Of a stretch of DNA of 64,000 nucleotides, positions 59,601-64,000 are shown piece by piece. A program made the translations under genes and the position numbers. The stretch is from Chionis minor (taxonomy: Eukaryota; Chordata; Aves; Charadriiformes; Chionididae). The stretch's first letter is position 1. Each line of letters starts with the position of its first letter. The stretch lies in NCBI GenBank assembly GCA_013398295.1, contig VZSF01000673.1:62189-126188 (forward strand), written 5' to 3'. The notes under the pieces were generated by a model, which saw only the letters and a list, made by a program, of their open reading frames with translations, did not search any database and was not told the DNA's origin.

Positions 59601-61286
59601 CAAAAGCTACTCATCATTTAAACTTTGTGTTTTGAGTGGAAGCTCAGGTCCTTCACTACACCATCTCAACTGGATCATCCATCCGCTAATCTAGGAGCTG
59701 CCTCATAAAACCCAGAGGGAGCAATATTTCACCCAATTCCTCTGGAATCTCAGTCTGCTGCATAGCTGGCGAGCTGACTATCCAACTTATTGAAGGATCA
59801 CGTTACAGATTTATTTGAATGCCTCCAAAGTTTTATCCTTGTAACCCCCAGAGGGACACATTGCACTGCCCAGAGAGAACTATGTTTGGGTCTTTGGCCT
59901 CCTGCACTTTTCCCTTGTCCCCCTCCATCCCTCCACCCACACAGCTGGTGTCCGCTCAGCCTCCACAAATCACTGGAGACAAGAGCTGTATCCTAAAGCA
60001 TCTATATTGCTGATTAGCTTTTCTCAAAACCTGAGAGCGCGCCATTCCCGACCACACCGATGCCTAAACTCTGACCGCGGTCCACGCTTGCTGCTTTTAC
60101 GCGTGCCTGCACGCGGAAGGGGGGGAAACACACACCTTCTGCCTTTTTGCCACGTTAATAGCCCTGATCTGCTTTGATTCACCTTCGTGCCAGAAACAAG
60201 GTAGCCAAACTTCATGCCACTGAGAACAAAAGCAGGCAGCAAACCAGCCTCAAAGCAAACGGAGACATAAAACCCCATTAAACCTCATGGCTCAACGCAT
60301 AAAGGGAGAGAAGGGGGGACCTCCCAGAGTCCCGTGCTTGAATCCAATAACCATCCATAACTACCCCTAAGGATAGTTTCTAAAGAGAGGAGAGCAATAA
60401 ACAGCACTTCCCCTCTTCATTACACAACTCCAGCAATAACTATGATGAATGGCGAGGAACAACTGGGTTTCATTGCTAGATTTCCAGGCTGTGGTGTCCA
60501 ACAATAGGAGCATAATAAAGACAGATGGCAGTGGATTAACTCTTCTTGCAGGGCAGCCAGTGCTGGTTGTTCAACTGCGCTCATCCCAACTCGGCCGCGT
60601 CTGCAGGCGAACGCTCGTTGCTTCTGCTGCTCGTTGCTTCCCAAACGCTCCTGCTTTGGGAGCGGGGTTAGGTGTGGTGGGGATCAGGCATAACGCAAAC
60701 CTGAGGTTTTGTTCAGAACAGAGAGCGGAGCCGAGCAAGACATGCTAATTCTGGTGGGGTTTTTTTCGGCACAGCTGTTACATCCACAGAAAACTCAGAA
60801 GAACTCTTAAGTGGATCTTCCACAGAAAACTTCTGCGCTTTTCCAACCAGTGGTATTAATTGCCTGATTTCTTTTTAATGTGGAAAGCTCAAGAAGAAAA
60901 AACCCCGACAACCTGAAACTTTTGCTGCTTTCACGCAAAAAAAGATTGCTTTTTAAAAGTTGCTACATTTTCCCCTCCAGTTTTGCCCATTTAGCATAAA
61001 TAATAAAGATTATCGGGCATCCTTTTGCAGTAGGCTTCATGTGGTGCTAATAGCTGTGTATTGGATATCTTTTTAAAATGATCATGAAGTTTTAGGTTGG
61101 TTCAAACAATAGGGAAGAACTAGGGTCTAGGAGGGCTGGGGAGGGAGGAGAGCTGGGTTGCGCCTGCGGCTCTGGCAGTGTTTTGTTGTGTGCAAATACA
61201 TGAAATTCACCCTAAGCTTCAGCATTAAATGGGTGCATGCACTGCCAAACTAGCAGGGGAGGGGTCTTACCACAACTAATTAATTG
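56656..61286. other. Unique DNA, AT-rich then CpG-richer from 60 kb, no gene recognised
   Basis: Sequence from 56.7 to 60.0 kb is CpG-poor with no repeat match and only short frames. Near 60,035-60,120 about a dozen CpG appear in 85 bases, after which the DNA is richer in CpG again. A tRNA-like pair of words at 60,288-60,352 was examined and rejected. No exon was recognised. Confidence 0.5.
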
Positions 61287-61560
61287 AGTTTGTAAAGCAA
61301 TTGGAGACCTTCAGATGGAAGGTGCTAAACAAAGTGAAAATTATCATTATTTCTGCTTAAGTGAAACTGCCAAGCAACACTGCTTCAATCATTCATTACA
61401 AATTCACGTCTTTCTTCTGTTTATAAGTCCATTGTAACCGAGCTTAATTTCTGCAGATGTATTTGCTATTCAGGAGCACTTGCTGGTTTGAATAATTTTC
61501 AGACGTAGTTTTTGGGAAACATGTTTGATTCACCTATTCATTATCTGTTACTCCGGATGT
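61000..61560. promoter_or_regulatory. Candidate conserved non-coding element around an old repeat tail
   Basis: Unique AT-rich DNA with TAGCATAAATAATAAAGATTATC just upstream, then CAACTAATTAATTGAG, the ancient repeat tail at 61,287-61,352, and TTCATTATCTGTTACTCC, with few CpG and no frame. It resembles enhancers that absorbed an old SINE. Conservation is not shown here and must be tested by alignment. Confidence 0.3.
61287..61352 (+). mobile_element. Ancient amniote SINE/LINE tail (MIR/L3 type)
   Basis: GTTTGTAAAGCAATTGGAGA, CCTTCAGATGGAAGGTGCTA and AAATTATCATTATTT closely follow the well-known old tail TTTGTAAAGCGCTTTGAGAT, CCTTCGGATGAAAGGTGCTA, ATTATTATTATT. It is the clearest of the old relics in the window and is opposite in orientation to the one at 36.4 kb. 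Confidence 0.68.
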
Positions 61561-63749
61561 GTGATGGGCTACACAAGGCAGCATGTTGCTGTTTCCGCTC
61601 ACTGCCTAAATGGCAGAAAGTTTATTTGATGGGAGAATAATGAATAACCAATAATGAATACTCTTGTTTTCATGTGAAAACAGACGAGCATGTGAAAAGC
61701 AGTGTCTCTCCCCGCTTTCTTGCCAACAGATCCCCATTCACAAGAGTGTTCCCCCACAGAGAAAAGCCAGCAGACTCTTGATCCAGCCAAATATTTGGCC
61801 ATTCACAAGCTCTAGCTTTACTGTCTCATCAGAGCTACCTACATGCCTGCCTGAAATAGAGGTGGCTACCCTGGGGTTGACGTGTTGTCTTAACAAAGAC
61901 GAGACAACAAAAAAATTGAATGCCCTTCTTTTGGCAATGTGTTTTATCCAGCCGCACAGTTCTTCGGGGTTTTTGGTCTCTCCTGGGTGTTGGCAATTTC
62001 TCCCTACAGTACAGGGTAACTCCTGCTCTATGGGGGTTTCTATATAATACCTCATCTTCTCAAGTCTGGTCTACGGTTCTTCTGCAAGCCCACGTGCCAC
62101 ATCTCTGCTCAGGTGCGAACCTCAGATGCCTGACAGCAAGTCATGCCCAAGCCCGGTTGCACCAACCACTCCCAAAACCATATTCCCCTGACACCTTCCT
62201 ACCTGCTGAAAGATGGAAAGCTCAAATTTACACAGAACCATTGCCTTGTTTCTGTTTTTGCTGACCGCGTGACTCCCAGTTGCATGTAATTATTTTGGTA
62301 TGCCGGTGTTAATGATATGTCCAGTTCACTTAGCCTGTTCATCAGTATTGCTGGTCATTTGCTGTTTCTTTGTTTCTTGCCTCCCAAAAGGTCACTACAT
62401 CATCAGCAAAACCAAGCGCGATTCATCCATTATTTATCAAGCTGGCTTTACTGTTCACCTGTCCCTGATTTCAAGGCCACGCTCCATCCTACCGCTCAAA
62501 CCCACACGCACCTTCAAGCCCACACTTGCACCGCGAAGCACCTACTGGCATAAAGCATTTATTAACTAGAAATCACAAACTGTAAAAATGAAGCTTGTTG
62601 TGTTGCAGACAGGGATTTGGTATCATTTTAAACACCCTGCGTTTTCCAGCCCCTGGGTGCCCCTGTTCCCATTCCTGCTTTGCCTCCTCTTGAATGAAAA
62701 GCTATTTGTAAGTAAATCTATGCAATGAAAGACCTGCCTTTTGCTGTCTGGGCTGAGCTGTGGCCTGCTTTAACCCTCCACCAGCAAAGGCTGTTTACAT
62801 CGGTTATTTCCTTAGCGTAACCCCTTGCTGAGAGCTCACCAGGGTTTCCTGCTCACAGCCCGACTGCATTACTGACATCTTCCTCTGGAGCAATATCCCA
62901 GAATAGTGTCTCCAGGGGAAATGCATAGATATTGTGAAATTTCTCTTGCAAAATCAGGGAGGCTCATCACCTTCCCCACACCAGCGCGCCCCCTGCCCCG
63001 GTCCTGGTCCTGCCCCGGTCGTGGTCCTGCCCCCGTGGGAGGTACCTGCAAGTCTCAGCCTCTCCAAGAGGTTGGGGTAGAGGTGATGCATAATGTTTTC
63101 AATGCTCTTTCTGCCTCCGGGGAGTCTTTTAAATCTCAGCCCTGGAGAAGAGCAATAACCTTCAAAAAAACCCACATGGGACTTATTACAAAAGGGAAAT
63201 TCTAACCTACAAATAAAGGCAATAAAGAGGCAGACCCCTGCATCTCCGTCGCGTCTAACACAGCCTCAGAACAAGCGGAGATGTCCTGATGAGCTGCTGA
63301 AGGGGTAAAGGCGATGTCAGCGATCCCCATCGCGGGCGAGAAGTGCGGTTGTTCTGGAGAAGAGCCGCTGAGCGTCGCCGAGGTCAGCCAGGGCAGCGTG
63401 GCTCTCCTCCAACCTACCCCTGGGGTTCGGCTGATGGGATTTATCATATCTATTGCTTAGACTGAAAGCCACGCCAGAAAAGTGCCTTGGAACTGTGCTC
63501 CACCAGGAGGGAAGCGGGGAGGAGAGCAATGCCACAGCCACTCACTGCTTCCCCCCTATTTGTCCTGGTTATCAGACTGGAAAAGATCACCAATTACCCT
63601 CTTCCCAACCACCACTGCTCCTGCCAACAAAAGATGAAAAGCACATTTATTTCTCTTAAGTGAGATCTTTTTGTGACACATAAGGACCCTTGTATACATG
63701 ACAATTACTTGTAAAAAATGTCTCTCTGTCTACAGCACATCTCTAAATG
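61561..63749. other. Unique DNA, no gene recognised
   Basis: Open frames at 61,664-62,047 (+), 61,738-62,055 (-) and 61,920-62,264 (+) overlap one another and are unrecognised. Only the short GC-rich tandem repeat at 62,993 stands out. Confidence 0.45.
62993..63034 (+). repeat. 17-bp tandem repeat, about 2.5 copies
   Basis: CTGCCCCGGTCCTGGTC (62,993) is followed by CTGCCCCGGTCGTGGTC (63,010) and a partial CTGCCCCC (63,027). Only one difference separates the two full units. Confidence 0.85.
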
Positions 63750-63900
63750 GATTTAAGCCCATATAAAGGATGTAAAAATGGCTATAACCGCCCCAGTGCA
63801 GCTCCCTGGAAGCTCTCAATGGTGTTTTTTTCACATATATAAAAGCCAACACAGAACAGAAAGGCCTGTCAGCAAAGAAAGGTAGGCTCGACTTTCCTCA
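63750..63900 (+). promoter_or_regulatory. Candidate core promoter, TATA box with near-CArG element
   Basis: TATATAAAAG at 63,836-63,845 is a strong TATA-box match. About 70 bp upstream stands CCCATATAAAGG (63,758-63,769), one base longer than a CArG box, and a GC-bearing word AACCGCCCCAG lies between. A start site would be expected near 63,866-63,876, and AAAG-GTAGGC near 63,879-63,886 could be a donor. Any gene would lie beyond the window, so this cannot be confirmed. Confidence 0.28.
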
Positions 63901-64000
63901 CCTAACTAGGGAAACTTAATTTTATTTATTTTTATTGACAATTTCAACAACTCTTTCTCAATCATAAAAGTAAAAAGCACAGGCTCAGCTAGTCAGCCTA

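Noticed and set aside
60288..60352. TGGCTCAACGC plus GCTTGAATCC, resembling tRNA A and B boxes
   Set aside because: Spacing is a little long, the B box has mismatches, and no cloverleaf stems could be drawn.
1..64000. Endogenous retrovirus LTRs, CRISPR arrays, microRNAs, rRNA and snRNA genes
   Set aside because: I looked for paired terminal repeats, primer-binding-site words, regularly spaced repeats and well-known small RNA sequences and found none; a profile search could still reveal diverged examples.

Overview
This window looks like nuclear DNA from a bird. Every clearly recognisable interspersed repeat is a CR1 LINE of the avian type: 5'-truncated, mostly with the short (ATTCTRTG)n-like 3' end, and several still readable as the C-terminal part of CR1 ORF2. 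A few older amniote-type relics (MIR/L2/L3-like tails) are also present. I saw no Alu, mammalian L1, bacterial gene, rRNA, convincing tRNA or CRISPR array. The species cannot be named from the sequence alone.

I find no protein-coding gene I can defend. The longest open frames (about 240 codons at 13,115-13,837 and 212 codons at 34,924-35,562, both +) lie in GC-rich DNA, match no family I recognise and show no exon-like structure. The other long frames (4,756-5,331 -, 19,034-19,621 -, 44,445-44,915 -, 55,797-56,183 -, 47,550-48,041 +) owe their recognisable parts to decayed CR1 ORF2. The window is best read as intergenic or deep intronic DNA.

Layout. From 1 to about 44 kb lies mostly unique sequence of mixed composition, with CpG-rich patches (12.6-13.0, 21.3-21.7, 25.7-26.0, 34.9-35.6 and 38.7-38.9 kb) between AT-rich stretches dense in TAATTA-type homeodomain words. 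The AT-rich stretches resemble vertebrate conserved non-coding elements, which is an inference from texture only. This part holds four CR1 copies (4.7, 7.8, 18.8 and 23.4 kb), a 28-bp minisatellite (22.06 kb) and a local direct duplication (32.17/32.59 kb). From about 44 to 60 kb the sequence is poorer in CpG and richer in CR1: 44.5, 47.8, 53.8, 54.6 and 55.8 kb, plus a doubtful fragment at 52.7 kb. From about 60 kb to the end CpG becomes commoner again, an old SINE/LINE tail lies inside AT-rich DNA at 61.3 kb, and the last 250 bases contain a TATA box with a near-CArG element that could belong to a promoter reading out of the window.

Because no gene is present, no pathway can be reconstructed. 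The supportable content is repeats, composition, a few structural motifs and candidate regulatory DNA. I did not find a previously undescribed biological system. The most unusual items are the 32-kb duplication, an 11-bp-armed palindrome that apparently arose at a CR1 edge, and the promoter-like right end.
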